DNA from: Spisula solida
Taxonomy: Eukaryota > Mollusca > Bivalvia > Venerida > Mactridae
DNA length: 64,000 nucleotides
Direction of reading: 5' to 3'
Assembly: GCA_947247005.1 (NCBI GenBank)
Contig: OX365945.1
Span: forward strand, 33,100,551 to 33,164,550
The translations under genes were made by a program, and so were the position numbers. Of the stretch, positions 49,301 to 54,448 are shown piece by piece (the first letter of the stretch is position 1; each line of letters opens with the position of its first letter). Below the pieces are notes generated by a model, which did not search any database, had not been told where the DNA came from, and saw nothing but the letters and a program-made list of their open reading frames with translations.

Positions 49301-49638
49301 ACTTACTCAGTCTGTGTCGAATGATTTTGAGGACGAACCTTACAAATATTTTAATTAGTTTACCAAAATACTTCTGTATGAAACAGGCATTTGACATTAC
49401 GCACAAAGGCTTCGTGAATTTTGTATAAATATTCATATCCCAAAAAATAACGTTTTGAAGGAAAATCCATTGAAGTGTTACGTTTTGAGTCACCTGTGTT
49501 TTGATGTTTTTTACGAGGTGACAGCACCTGGTTGCGAATCACAAAATTTTGGCATACCTTTTGATCTTTCGGTGTAAGTCGGCTTCTCCTTTTGGCGACA
49601 GGTGATTTCAGAATCTTTCTGCCTTGTTTACTTTCCAT
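1213..49638 (-). CDS. MAPKBP1: MAPKBP1/WDR62-family WD40 scaffold protein, 20 coding exons, C-terminus off window
   Basis: Members of this family scaffold JNK-pathway kinases and act at spindle poles and centrosomes; this is family knowledge, not visible in the DNA. Twenty exons join in phase: 49558-49638, 41366-41457, 26090-26210, 19074-19166, 16570-16686, 15769-15864, 14953-15135, 13460-13620, 12372-12450, 11404-11517, 10940-11086, 9038-9104, 7878-7992, 6986-7077, 5963-6159, 5337-5455, 4509-4760, 3573-3677, 2652-2844, 1213-1357. The 2,569 nt encode 856 residues plus one base. From memory of the human proteins, blocks such as [36 protein letters not shown] and MFGHSEI match in order. WD-type strand ends include AVRVWDV (~107), VNVWNW (~150), VKFWYL (~190), MYIWDV, IRVWNL, IHVFDV and CIFVWRL (~713), enough for two beta-propellers. 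The N-terminus resembles MAPKBP1 more than WDR62, but most invertebrates have one gene for both. Vertebrate proteins are about 1,500 residues, so roughly 650 are missing beyond the left edge. Confidence 0.95.
1358..2651. other. Intron 19
   Basis: This is an AT-rich intron. I see no gene, array or inverted repeat in it. Confidence 0.7.
2652..2844 (-). CDS. MAPKBP1: Coding exon 19 (residues 744-808)
   Basis: It encodes a linker after the propellers. Recognisable parts are [20 protein letters not shown] and [15 protein letters not shown]. The LPxWAQKK end corresponds to the vertebrate LPxWAKR region. The donor is AAG|GTAATA, phase 0. Confidence 0.9.
2939..3110. mobile_element. 172-bp MITE of the 'acaacctct' family
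   Basis: The left end CAGTATAACCTCTCTAGAGC and the right end gctctggagaggttgtattg are inverted. It is a diverged copy in intron 18. Confidence 0.8.
3573..3677 (-). CDS. MAPKBP1: Coding exon 18 (residues 709-744)
   Basis: It encodes [20 protein letters not shown], then [10 protein letters not shown]. CIFVWRLxxxMTxxMxxR is the last WD strand plus the exit helix. The donor is AA|GTAAGT, phase 2. Confidence 0.95.
3750..3985. repeat. Degenerate ~30-bp tandem repeat
   Basis: Variants of gaaatatattcaagatttca plus cattttt occur about eight times in intron 17, next to exon 18. Confidence 0.75.
4509..4760 (-). CDS. MAPKBP1: Coding exon 17 (residues 625-709)
   Basis: This is the longest exon here. 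It encodes [20 protein letters not shown], then [20 protein letters not shown] and [13 protein letters not shown]. DPSGxxxATSxSDKxxxIxDF and GHSEIxT match the family. The donor GG|GTTAGT splits a glycine codon. Confidence 0.97.
4898..5220 (+). repeat. Dispersed 'aacaagagcaccgcc' repeat, copy 1
   Basis: It is shared with 8,698-9,008 over about 310 bp (gcccttgctcatctgtgagt-type block, gtcacagggttac, ctttgagaaaatgactct). Its closing block cacgacaattgcttgac is one I associate with bivalve genomes. Confidence 0.8.
5337..5455 (-). CDS. MAPKBP1: Coding exon 16 (residues 586-625)
   Basis: It encodes [20 protein letters not shown], then [12 protein letters not shown]. [24 protein letters not shown] is family-typical. 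The exon ends AG|GTATGT, phase 2. Confidence 0.97.
5963..6159 (-). CDS. MAPKBP1: Coding exon 15 (residues 520-585)
   Basis: It encodes [20 protein letters not shown], then [11 protein letters not shown] and [10 protein letters not shown]. This is the best-conserved exon in the window. The donor is CAG|GTATTG, phase 0. Confidence 0.98.
6600..6830 (+). repeat. Dispersed 'gaattccggaattacagga' repeat
   Basis: It shares acattgttctattgttaaat, tcatcaaattacttttattt and gaattccggaattacaggac with 7,600-7,870, 14,610-14,850, 27,985-28,215 and 39,545-39,760. Confidence 0.75.
6986..7077 (-). CDS. MAPKBP1: Coding exon 14 (residues 489-520)
   Basis: It encodes [20 protein letters not shown], then [10 protein letters not shown]. 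[12 protein letters not shown] is conserved. The exon ends with a single G before GTATGT (phase 1). Confidence 0.96.
7440..7590. mobile_element. Diverged member of the 'acaacctct' MITE family
   Basis: The end agagaggttgtactgtactg and internal 'gagcaacaacctctctt' match the family. The left end is eroded. Confidence 0.6.
7600..7870 (+). repeat. Dispersed 'gaattccggaattacagga' repeat
   Basis: It is nearly identical to the copy at 6,600 from tctagcgcatcaacttcgga onward. It ends next to the donor of exon 13. Confidence 0.75.
7878..7992 (-). CDS. MAPKBP1: Coding exon 13 (residues 451-489)
   Basis: It encodes [20 protein letters not shown], then QGNVR. [18 protein letters not shown] is one of the strongest family blocks. 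The donor is AG|GTACAA, phase 2. Confidence 0.97.
8080..8310 (+). repeat. Dispersed 'ggccataactc' repeat copy
   Basis: It shares cacaaaaacgtttgtctcc, caaggtttggtaccatga and tggacaaactttgaaaga with the copies at 440 and 56,280. Confidence 0.7.
8698..9008 (+). repeat. Dispersed 'aacaagagcaccgcc' repeat, copy 2
   Basis: It matches 4,898-5,220 along its length and ends about 30 bp from the donor side of exon 12. Confidence 0.8.
9038..9104 (-). CDS. MAPKBP1: Coding exon 12 (residues 429-451)
   Basis: This 67-bp exon encodes [15 protein letters not shown], then CDIDYNP. It matches the vertebrate xLLKxxYVD segment and joins in phase on both sides: acceptor ctgtttcAG, donor T|GTAAGT (phase 1). Confidence 0.9.
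9762..10075 (+). mobile_element. tRNA-derived SINE-like repeat, copy 1
   Basis: It has a B-box-like ggttcgaatcacggctgggg, then a body with gagatgaactggttggtaac and gtcattggccgatctggca. It matches the element at 51,108 over about 300 bp, with diverged stretches. The pol III A box is not clear in this copy. Confidence 0.65.
10747..10900. mobile_element. ~154-bp MITE, copy 1 ('ttcaatattgatctta' ends)
   Basis: The ends ggggtgatattcaatactga and, inverted, ggggtggtattcagtattga face each other. The core contains 'acttaaggataaggtcaacc' and 'ggctatccttattcttc'. Confidence 0.88.
10940..11086 (-). CDS. MAPKBP1: Coding exon 11 (residues 380-428)
   Basis: It encodes VYPALESG, then [20 protein letters not shown] and SNIYSH. 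FxTCSSDxTIRxWN is the strand around the centre of the WD40 region. The donor is CAT|GTAAGT, phase 0. Confidence 0.96.
11404..11517 (-). CDS. MAPKBP1: Coding exon 10 (residues 342-379)
   Basis: It encodes [20 protein letters not shown], then IGKAW and [11 protein letters not shown]. The YNDHSxYIWDVxDxKKxGK motif is very conserved. The donor GAG|GTTTGT is weaker than its neighbours, but the in-phase valine at the start of exon 11 supports it. Confidence 0.95.
12372..12450 (-). CDS. MAPKBP1: Coding exon 9 (residues 315-341)
   Basis: It encodes [20 protein letters not shown] then DHEHCK. YPDxxAIxxD matches the vertebrate YPDTxALTFD block. The first base completes a serine codon. The donor is AAG|GTAATT. 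Confidence 0.92.
13460..13620 (-). CDS. MAPKBP1: Coding exon 8 (residues 262-315)
   Basis: It encodes [39 protein letters not shown] and VDIADAINP. LHYxxxLPxPHxLGxDIA is diagnostic of the family. The exon ends with AG|GTAACA, phase 2. Confidence 0.96.
13771..14531. mobile_element. 761-bp TA-flanked inverted-repeat element
   Basis: The left end CAGTCTAATTTGTACTAGCG and the right end, read inverted as CAGTCTTAACTTGTATTAAG, both lead into CGACCAC. TA flanks both ends. Repeated ttaagcgacc motifs lie near the ends. It is pogo/Tigger-like with no transposase frame, and sits in intron 7. Confidence 0.88.
14610..14850 (+). repeat. Dispersed 'gaattccggaattacagga' repeat, diverged
   Basis: It contains tattttctgcaaaaaagttc and ttattccagaattgtaggac. 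Confidence 0.65.
14953..15135 (-). CDS. MAPKBP1: Coding exon 7 (residues 201-261)
   Basis: It begins [20 protein letters not shown] and contains [16 protein letters not shown] and DKWVELR. These are the VPLxGRxGILG and SGxLCxFxEKR blocks of the family. The donor is AGG|GTATGT, phase 0. Confidence 0.96.
15769..15864 (-). CDS. MAPKBP1: Coding exon 6 (residues 169-200)
   Basis: It encodes [17 protein letters not shown] followed by [15 protein letters not shown]. FVTAGxRHxKFWYLD is nearly the vertebrate sequence. The donor is AAG|GTAAGT, phase 0. Confidence 0.97.
16570..16686 (-). CDS. MAPKBP1: Coding exon 5 (residues 130-168)
   Basis: It encodes [20 protein letters not shown], then NVWNW and VASNKVSSK. 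QHDMxVNVW and VASNKVS are family hallmarks. The donor is AAG|GTGAGT, phase 0. Confidence 0.96.
18356..18523. mobile_element. 168-bp TA-flanked MITE, 'acaacctct' family
   Basis: The ends CAGTACAACTTCTCCAGAG and, inverted, CAGTACAACCTCTGTAGAG are flanked by TA. Internal 'gagcaacaacctctctaga' repeats the terminal motif. Confidence 0.85.
18785..19045. mobile_element. Diverged or rearranged member of the 'acaacctct' MITE family
   Basis: It begins ataacttctcccgatcagcc and ends gattgctccagagaggtta, just before exon 4. The inner part is only loosely similar to the other copies. Confidence 0.5.
19074..19166 (-). CDS. MAPKBP1: Coding exon 4 (residues 99-129)
   Basis: It encodes [20 protein letters not shown] followed by [11 protein letters not shown], a complete WD strand and the GH of the next blade. 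The borders are AG|AGC and GTG|GTAAAT, both phase 0. Confidence 0.95.
20636..20946. repeat. 52-bp minisatellite, left part (6 units)
   Basis: The unit is tataccattataagtcacaa, then caaacaaatacatggtacag and tatctatagaac. The period is exactly 52 (tataagtc at 20,641, 20,693, 20,745, 20,797, 20,849 and 20,901). The array is split by a transposon at 20,947. Confidence 0.97.
20947..21791. mobile_element. 845-bp TA-flanked inverted-repeat element inserted in the 52-bp array
   Basis: The ends CAGTCAGGACTCG and CGAGATCTGACTG are inverted repeats with internal cgttataacgac motifs. TA lies on both sides (20,945-20,946 and 21,792-21,793), while the intact satellite unit has a single TA there. CAGT ends, a TA duplication and 'ATAACGA' repeats fit non-autonomous Tc1/mariner elements of the pogo/Tigger kind. 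No transposase frame is present. Confidence 0.9.
21792..22465. repeat. 52-bp minisatellite, right part (about 12 units plus fragment)
   Basis: It continues the same array in the same orientation after the inserted element, from 21,792 to about 22,378. A short fragment at 22,434-22,465 follows a 55-bp unrelated insert. Confidence 0.95.
23767..24196. repeat. 36-bp minisatellite, about 12 units
   Basis: The unit starts ctatttatcaaagcactgga, followed by tgtgctgaatgtgac or by tgttcagaatattaag. The second form recurs at three places, giving a coarse higher-order pattern. The period is a multiple of three and the unit lacks a stop in one plus frame, so a 143-codon open frame results; it is not taken as a gene. 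Confidence 0.96.
24490..26050. repeat. 29-bp minisatellite, 54 units, higher-order structure
   Basis: The unit is tgatcaaagttgcaatgctt plus tcag and a variable hexamer. I read 54 units from the variable hexamers (tgcttt, tactct, tacgct, cactct and rarer forms). The rare variant cactactctgatcaaagct occurs at 24,812, 25,160 and 25,740, which is 12 and 20 units apart, each inside the same ordered run of variants. The array ends about 40 bp from the exon 3 donor. Confidence 0.97.
26090..26210 (-). CDS. MAPKBP1: Coding exon 3 (residues 58-98)
   Basis: It encodes [18 protein letters not shown], then [17 protein letters not shown], the first WD40 blade. The acceptor is ttttcAG and the donor GAG|GTAAGT (phase 0). 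The donor lies only about 40 bp from the end of a 1.5-kb minisatellite in the following intron. Confidence 0.96.
27848..27975 (+). repeat. Dispersed 'ggccataactc' repeat, partial copy
   Basis: It contains gacacaaaaacgtatgtctc and aggggccataactccggcaa, then runs into a different repeat. Confidence 0.7.
27985..28215 (+). repeat. Dispersed 'gaattccggaattacagga' repeat, diverged
   Basis: It contains cacattgttctattcttaaa and cattattccggaattgttaa. Confidence 0.65.
28866..28998. repeat. Short repeat followed by two G-runs
   Basis: Three units of gagttataacatccccact are followed by a 14-G run (28,954-28,967) and an 11-G run (28,988-28,998). Confidence 0.85.
29106..29279 (+). CDS. 57-codon protein-like reading frame nested in intron 2, unrecognised
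   Basis: The frame runs from ATG at 29106 to TAG at 29277, on the strand opposite the host gene. It reads [20 protein letters not shown], then [18 protein letters not shown], and ends KQEVFQWK. Composition is protein-like, with G, D, E, A and W in balance, unlike the Phe/Ile/Leu/Tyr-rich chance frames around it. Local GC is also higher. A possible acceptor (ccatgacAG at 29131-29133) precedes the most protein-like part, so it may be a 3' terminal exon or a fragment of a processed pseudogene. I do not recognise the family and see no poly(A) signal or partner exon. Confidence 0.35.
   Translation: MVNGPIPMTDDSGGADCALGGEKLEEVYEWKGTKFPDLAEACTSNLKDVKQEVFQWK
30384..30723. mobile_element. 340-bp CAGTG...CACTG repeat, copy 1
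   Basis: It begins cagtgatttttttcgcttct and ends aaggaaaacaatcactg. AATTAT lies on both sides, a likely 6-bp target duplication. It has internal repeats of 'attgggaattttc' in both orientations. Confidence 0.85.
31681..31825. mobile_element. ~145-bp MITE, copy 2, opposite orientation
   Basis: It is the same family as the copies at 10,747 and 34,790, reversed: ccttaagtcaagtaagatca lies at the right end. The left arm is partly altered. Confidence 0.8.
32149..32404. mobile_element. 256-bp relative of the CTGTTTTATCAAAGCAC MITE
   Basis: The left end is ctgtttgatcaaagcactta and the right end taagtgctttgataaaacag. The inner sequence is similar in part to the copy at 59,313 (gttcattaa, aatcattattagt-like blocks), in opposite orientation. 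Confidence 0.8.
32505..33380. repeat. 33/35-bp minisatellite, ~26 units, higher-order structure
   Basis: Units are gctgagtgacagattaagtc (plus ctctaccaactac) and a 35-bp form with 'agatttatagccctc'. The rare 'cctgtacc' occurs at 32,789 and 33,195, 406 bp apart, within the same order of units, which indicates duplication of a block of about 12 units. Confidence 0.93.
34159..34185. repeat. 27-nt C-run with one T
   Basis: It is a homopolymer tract. In the transcript of the host gene (minus strand) it is a G-run. Confidence 0.9.
34790..34942. mobile_element. ~153-bp MITE, copy 3, best preserved
   Basis: Arms ctggggtggtattcaatatt and, inverted, ccaggggaggtattcaatat are nearly perfect over about 28 bp. 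Confidence 0.92.
35551..35764. mobile_element. 214-bp inverted-repeat element with 'actgtaaaccaa' ends
   Basis: The ends atactgtaaaccaa and, inverted, atactgtgaaccaa enclose many 'cgcgaaagt' and 'cgtgcaattt' motifs. Confidence 0.75.
36131..36577. repeat. 24-bp minisatellite, ~18 units
   Basis: The unit is actcattcagcaaactgggc plus ttgc. The last eight units are nearly identical and the left ones vary, so recent growth was at the right end. Long open frames on both strands come from the period of three and are not genes. Confidence 0.95.
36668..36786. repeat. 21-bp minisatellite, ~6 units
   Basis: The unit is gaagtacatgtatataatat plus t. It lies about 90 bp after the 24-bp array. Confidence 0.9.
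37973..38222. mobile_element. 250-bp MITE of the 'acaacctct' family
   Basis: The left end CAGTACAACCTCTCCAGAG and the right end agaggttgtactg are inverted, with TA on the right. The inner region carries three further 'gagcaacaacctctctata'-type motifs. Confidence 0.82.
39545..39760 (+). repeat. Dispersed 'gaattccggaattacagga' repeat, diverged
   Basis: It contains aaacattgttttatcttttg, ttttcatcagaaaagttcat and attatataggacccctgga. Confidence 0.65.
41366..41457 (-). CDS. MAPKBP1: Coding exon 2 (residues 28-58)
   Basis: It begins [14 protein letters not shown] and ends [13 protein letters not shown], the family entry motif just before the first propeller blade. The acceptor is ttctactttcAG and the donor GG|GTAAGT splits a glycine codon (phase 2). 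Confidence 0.95.
44309..44651. mobile_element. 343-bp diverged relative of the CAGTG...CACTG repeat
   Basis: It has the same ends (cagtgacttttttggc ... aagaaaaatcactg) and the same length. The interior is only loosely related (fttcccaaaa-like and 'aatttcccaattt' blocks). No target duplication is evident. Confidence 0.55.
45107..45445. mobile_element. 339-bp CAGTG...CACTG repeat, copy 2
   Basis: It is close to the copy at 30,384 throughout. CTAAC flanks both ends. Confidence 0.85.
46560..46840 (+). repeat. Dispersed repeat with 'gacggac' run and 'ggggggcataaaa' end
   Basis: It contains acggacggacgaacggacga and ends taggggggcataaaaa. A relative at 3,330-3,540 ends gattgggggcataaaaa, and 4,150-4,425 has a similar gacggac run. 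Confidence 0.65.
48378..48946. mobile_element. 569-bp inverted-repeat element flanked by TTAA
   Basis: The ends AGCCCTGTTCTCAC and, inverted, AGCCCCGTTCTCAC are followed by CCGG-rich sequence, and TTAA lies on both sides (48,374-48,377 and 48,947-48,950). TTAA suggests a piggyBac-like origin; PIF/Harbinger (3-bp target) is an alternative. A 67-codon minus-strand frame at 48,624-48,827 lies inside and is not recognised. GC content is well above that of the surrounding intron. Confidence 0.75.
49558..49638 (-). CDS. MAPKBP1: Coding exon 1 (residues 1-27)
   Basis: The exon opens with ATG at 49638 and encodes [13 protein letters not shown], then a basic stretch KRRSR, ending ...KDQK before the strong donor GTATGC. 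The first upstream ATG is a three-codon uORF and the frame has no in-frame ATG further up, which fixes this start. The LKSPxxKxRRS pattern resembles the N-terminus of vertebrate MAPKBP1. Phase 0 joins K27 to the valine of exon 2, giving the conserved K-VTLExVLG junction. Confidence 0.85.
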
Positions 49639-49800
49639 ATTTTCACTGAAATTATTCCATAATTCACTTTTCAAGTACGAGAATCCCGAACACCTACATT
49701 TGTCCTACGAATATTCAAAAGTGTTCCGAGTGAGGAAGTAAATGTAACGAAAAATTTCATTGGTCGCCAGTTTCGCGGAGTTTTTTCTCGGCCTCGAGCC
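49639..49800 (-). promoter_or_regulatory. Likely 5' UTR and core promoter of the MAPKBP1-like gene
   Basis: Upstream of the start codon this stretch is less AT-rich and has several CpGs, unlike the surrounding introns. A CCAAT box lies on the minus strand at 49759-49763, about 120 bp from the ATG. An E2F-like TTTCGCGG is at 49771-49778 and a GGAA (ETS-type) core near 49735. No clear TATA box was seen. The transcription start is not known, so the UTR/promoter border is a guess. Confidence 0.5.
49652..49660 (-). promoter_or_regulatory. Three-codon upstream ORF (ATG GAA TAA)
   Basis: The only ATG shortly before the main start opens a two-residue reading frame that stops 13 nt before the initiator ATG at 49638. 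If transcription starts upstream of 49660, it could reduce or time initiation at the main start. Whether it is in the mRNA cannot be seen. Confidence 0.4.
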
Positions 49801-51107
49801 ATTTAACACTACGGACTAATTGTTAACTCATGCAGTTGGATAATTTGACATTTGTTTGAACTTGTCCGTACATTGATGAGAGTGAATTTTTGTAACTGAA
49901 AATAAATTCACAATATACTTGAAGCATAATTGTAATTTAACTTTGATTCTTCATTTTTTTCAGATACAGAGAATTTGACAGGATCCTGCCCTTTATCACG
50001 GAAATACATTAGTGTATATCCGTGCCTTTATGCATGAATATATAGGAGAGATCATGTTTGTATACAAAGGTATACATACCACCAGCTAACTATTGGTGAA
50101 TGGCAGCTTTTTAATGTTCATTCATCCAATAGATTGCCGGTGGGCAATTTGCATATGAATAGTCAATACGTTGGTCGGAGTCTCCTATTATAACAAGTTC
50201 TTGCGTTGAATATATGAATTTCCGCAAGCAAATCATGCACTATTCGGTCCTTTAAATCTGTGTTGGTATAACATCTTGAGCGTTTTCGTGATACTTAATT
50301 CCCACTTATGAAAACATACAAACAGAATTATAAATATAGACAATATAATTTTATCAGCTGTTAAATTATGCTAATAGAATGTCGAGAGTCGTGTCAAATT
50401 CTCCAGACTATACATGCATATAAACTCTTTTTTCAGTATAAATGTCATCAATGAAAACATTTTGGGTTGTTGTCACAATAAGTGAAACAATTAAGAAACA
50501 GACGCTGGTCCTTTGAAACCCCCTGGCAAAAATGTGGTTATACATATTTTTAAAGAGTTCTCAGGGTTTAGAAGTCTGATTGGGACAATCCTCTAAGAAA
50601 AATACCTGGTTGAACCACCCTGAGCAAAAAAGCTGGTCCAACACTTCATGGGAAACAAATGTATAGGTAGATTCGCGCATGGAGCGCCCACGCTATAATG
50701 CATGATGTTTACTTACATACAAGGATGGGGTGCATGGGGTACGTCGCTTCCCTCAAATTGTCGTAGTATAGGTACTTTGTCTTTTGTTTTAGGTGAAAAA
50801 CTACTAATATGCATTTTTAGTGCTTGCTTCGCTCACTAAAGTGTTCTGGTGGCATGATGCTTATAGAAGCAATCCATTTTTTAAGCTCGCTGAATCACTT
50901 GCCCATTTTTTTAAAGAAAGTATGGGGCATATCAAAATGTTTTCATCTTAGTATTTATTCTTCCAAGGATAAGGCAGCACTTACTATTTCTTTCACACAA
51001 ATCTCAATAGTTCACATCTGAGGGAGGGAATGTGAAGCTGTTCCATATTTTGTCTTTGTACATAATTATACATACAAAGAATAACAGTGTTGGCATTGTA
51101 ATTAAAC

Positions 51108-51403
51108 AAAGGTAGTTTGGTGGTTGAGTGAATAACACTCTTGAATACAGATCAAGAGGTCCCTGGGTTTTTTCTCGGCCGGGGAATTTGGGTCATTTTT
51201 GAAACTTAGAGATGAACTGGTTGGTAACCCAGAGGTAGTAGAACAAAGGAGTTCATTCAGAAAGAGCTAGGGTAGTGCATCCAGATTCTTTGTATCACGT
51301 GAATGTCCTTCTCTCGAAGACAGAGGTCATTGGCCAATCTGGCAAGGGGGAAAAAGAAATGACCACACAGTTACGACTGTCTCAATGCAATGCAAACAAA
51401 CAT
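51108..51403 (+). mobile_element. tRNA-derived SINE-like repeat, copy 2
   Basis: An A-box-like tggttgagtgaataacactc is followed by a degraded B box (gtccctgggttttttctcgg) and the shared body with gagatgaactggttggtaac and gtcattggccaatctggca. Confidence 0.65.
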
Positions 51404-51593
51404 GCTAAGAACATTTGGCTTTCAATCCTAAACATTATACTAGTAATAACTAGAACAAGGATTATCTTTTTAACTTTTTTATTCAACATAATACATACAT
51501 GTACATATAATAATCACAAATAAGTATATTAGAACACTTAAGTATTTTATGACACAAACAAGATACTGCAAGGACACCTGGTGGAGACCTGGC

Positions 51594-51843
51594 GCCAATC
51601 TCCCGAAGCATCTCAAGTAAAAATCTCAACTCAAATTGAGATTTTGGTCAAGTCAAGAGTATAAATATGAGACCATTCTTAAGTTTTATGCTCAAAATAT
51701 TTACTGTAATAAACTCAGAACAATGTATCTGTTTTGTGGCGCCAACCTTCAGAGTCTTGTCTCCCATGGAAATTATCTCAAAGATACATGACCGTATTTG
51801 AGATTTATCTCAACTCAGATTGAGATGCTTCGGGAGATCGGGG
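51594..51843. mobile_element. 250-bp foldback/MITE with 'ctcccgaagcatctcaa' ends
   Basis: The left arm ccaatctcccgaagcatctc is repeated inverted at the right (ccgatctcccgaagcatctc). Both arms continue with 'aatctcaactcaaattgaga'-type inner palindromes. Confidence 0.85.
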
Positions 51844-51900
51844 CATGGTTACAATGAAATAAACAAACAAGCAAGTGACCAAAAATAGGCGTACATTTAC

Positions 51901-52074
51901 ACAGTATGAATCCAGATACGTTTCTCAGTTCCGTCAGAAAACCGATGTAATGCTCTGATGGAACTTAATGTCATCTATTGAGAGTTCCGTCAAGAGCGTT
52001 ACATGGGTTTTCAGTTCCATCAGAGCAATATGAAAACAGTACAACTGAGAAGCGGTATATTGGGATTCATACAG
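51901..52074. mobile_element. 174-bp MITE with 'actgtatgaatcc' ends
   Basis: The left arm acagtatgaatccagatacg and the inverted right arm actgtatgaatcccaatata continue into ttctcagtt. The core repeats 'agttccgtcag' and its complement. Confidence 0.8.
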
Positions 52075-52423
52075 TTTTTACATCTCACTAACTTGATAAC
52101 CTTGTGACTCATTCTTGAATTTTATTCATGAATAGCAATGATTTAGTATATAATAAGTAATAAGCATGTAGAATTACCCTTCTGGCAATCAATAAAATTA
52201 TTAATTTTATTCTGTAACTGAAACACTTGGTACAGTTTACTGTAATATCATACTACAAATTAACAAACTGCTACATTGTGTACTTCTTTCGCAAGTCTGC
52301 AAATAAATATTTCACATTGATCAATTTGTAAGTGTGAGTTTAAAAATTAAATATTCAAAAGTTTTTACATCAAAGTAACTGAAAAACATTGTGGAGAGAA
52401 ATAAATAACAGAGTTTTGTCAGA

Positions 52424-52548
52424 TTACTGTAAAAGAAGAAAATATTTTGCGCAATTTAGTTTCGCGTATTTTGTGAGTGGTAGAATTTCGCGAAAATTAA
52501 GTCGCTGTGAAAGTGCAGCAAAAAGTTTGAGTAAATTGGTTTACAGTA
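52424..52548. mobile_element. Shorter relative of the 'actgtaaaccaa' element
   Basis: It shares 'gcgcaatttagtttcgcg' and 'gagtggtagaatttcgcg' with the copy at 35,551 and ends ttggtttacagta. Confidence 0.7.
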
Positions 52549-52715
52549 CCGGTATGTTGTCTGTATGCATAATTTCATTATGGAAGAGATCTTATGGACG
52601 ACAAAAGCAGCATGAAGTAAAGAGTCAATGTTACCAACCATCATATCGATATACAAATATCCCAGTAAAACACATTTTTGCACATAGTAGGGACTTATGC
52701 AGAGTGTACAGATAA

Positions 52716-53042
52716 CATACATGCCAGATCTCCTGCATCATGCGTGAGTCTCCGGCATTTGAGACTCTACTCACGCATGATTGGAGGCTGATTGATCAAA
52801 TTTCACGCATTTCTTGGACACAATGGAACATGACTTTTTTGTTTACATTCTGAAAATGATCACACATATTAGTTTAAATTGCTTCTTGAAGCATGCATGG
52901 TACTGTCTAATAAGTAAATACTTCATTATTATAAACTTCATTAGAATTAAGTTTAAAGTTTGAGCAAGGAAAATCTCCCTCATTTTAATGAAATCTCCTG
53001 AATTTCCATCACCAATCTCACACCAAGGGTTCTGCGAAACAA
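52716..53042 (+). repeat. ~325-bp dispersed repeat, copy 1
   Basis: It begins catacatgccagatctcctg and ends near caccaagggttctgcgaaac. It matches 58,022-58,342 throughout. Confidence 0.85.
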
Positions 53043-53049
53043 ATGAAAC

Positions 53050-53170
53050 TTAAGAAGGGTTTTGACACGAAAATATATGTCTTCCCCAATGGGGCCATAA
53101 CTACAGCAAAAATCATCAGACCTAAAATTCCTCACAATTAGCACAACAAGGTTTGGTACCAAGTAAAAAA
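53050..53170 (+). repeat. Dispersed 'ggccataactc' repeat, partial copy
   Basis: It contains gggttttgacacgaaaatat, ggggccataactacagcaaa and aacaaggtttggtaccaagt. Confidence 0.7.
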
Positions 53171-54149
53171 GAGACATAACAAGTTAGACCCTACTAAAAA
53201 TGAATTATGAACAGAATATTACTTAGAGGTTAATACACGACACAGCCGGGCAGGGAGGCGATAATCTGTCAAGAAAATGAATAATCACCTAGAGGGCTTC
53301 AGCCGCAAATAGGCTCATTTTTGTTACTATATATAGTAACAAGTGTATTAAATGATGGTACAATGTATATAAGAAGTAGAATTTATTGAGACATAACAAG
53401 TTAGATCTATACATAAAATAAATTACATACAGAATATTACAAGATGGTATAGTAGAAGTAGAATTTATTGTCACAGGTGTATGAATTACATGTTCATAGC
53501 TATTTTTACCATTGTCTCAATACAAATAGAGAGTGATCATTTAGAGACATCTAGGCAAATGTGACAGCTGAAATAAACCCAAGATTATTTTTTTCTTATA
53601 ACTCATAGGCCTAAATCAAATAATGAGGAACAATGAACAGAACAATATACGGTTAAAATCAATAAGTTGCATACAAATTATTGAATAAATGCTACATGGA
53701 TTGAACACAATGAACCACAAGTATATATACCTCAAAGAACCAATCAGATCATTAAATTTACATAAATTCATTACAAGAATTAAAACCTATTCATTCGGGA
53801 CAAATTTCAGCTTTATTTTACGTTTTCCCCCGTAAGTGCTATGATGTTTTACATTGTCGATCCTTCAAATATTTTGCATGTATAAGGGCAGTGACACTAC
53901 ACACTTAGTTTAGTTTAGCTGACGAAGGCCAAGTAACATTCATGGACATTCGTGGTCTTTCAGTGTGTTAGCTTGATATTTTGAAATAGTCAATATTATA
54001 AAAAGATAGCAACAAAGCGGACAAGGGGAAGACAACACTCGAAAAAGAAACAGCAGAGCACGGATGGCACAATAACGAACAAATAAAATCGCCACATGCT
54101 ACAAGCACTAGTCTGACACAGAGACAAACCAATCTCATTCTCATTAAAA

Positions 54150-54356
54150 TCAGATTTAAATGTTTTTAGTGCACATAGTACATATGTATGGTAAAAAAAG
54201 TCCCAACATCCTCATAGGTTGCATCATTTGGCCTTCTGGACTGGACTGTTTCTGGGAGCAGGTTATAGTCTAGTTCCCATCCCAAGCTTACATTGTTTTC
54301 ATAAGTAGGGAGTTTTGCAAATATGTACTATGTGCACTATAAACATTTAAATCTGA
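54150..54356. mobile_element. 207-bp MITE with 36-bp inverted ends
   Basis: Left tcagatttaaatgttttta, continuing into gtgcacatagtacatat, matches the inverted right end at 35 of 36 positions by eye. The core holds no reading frame. Confidence 0.88.
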
Positions 54357-54365
54357 ACGACTGGT

Positions 54366-54448
54366 CATCCCTTTGGCACAACAAGGTTGTCACTCACTAC
54401 CGGTACATACAATATAGCTAGATACAACCTTGTTGCGCTAAAGGGATG
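54366..54448. repeat. Hairpin with 25-bp arms
   Basis: Left arm catccctttggcacaacaag (plus gttgt) pairs with the right arm at 54,424-54,448 at 23 of 25 positions, with a 33-nt loop. It directly follows the MITE at 54,150. Confidence 0.85.

Larger units (their letters stand above)
41458..49557. other. Intron 1 (8.1 kb)
   Basis: It contains the 340-bp CAGTG-ended repeats (44,309 and 45,107), a bivalve-type module with 'gacggac' runs (46,560-46,840) and a TTAA-flanked inverted-repeat element (48,378-48,946). The stretches 41,900-44,200 and 46,900-48,350 are AT-rich with no recognised gene. Confidence 0.65.

Noticed and set aside
52389..52722. Overlapping 108- and 88-codon frames on opposite strands
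   Set aside because: Both cover a palindromic 'actgtaaaccaa' element and AT-rich flank; residue composition is not protein-like.
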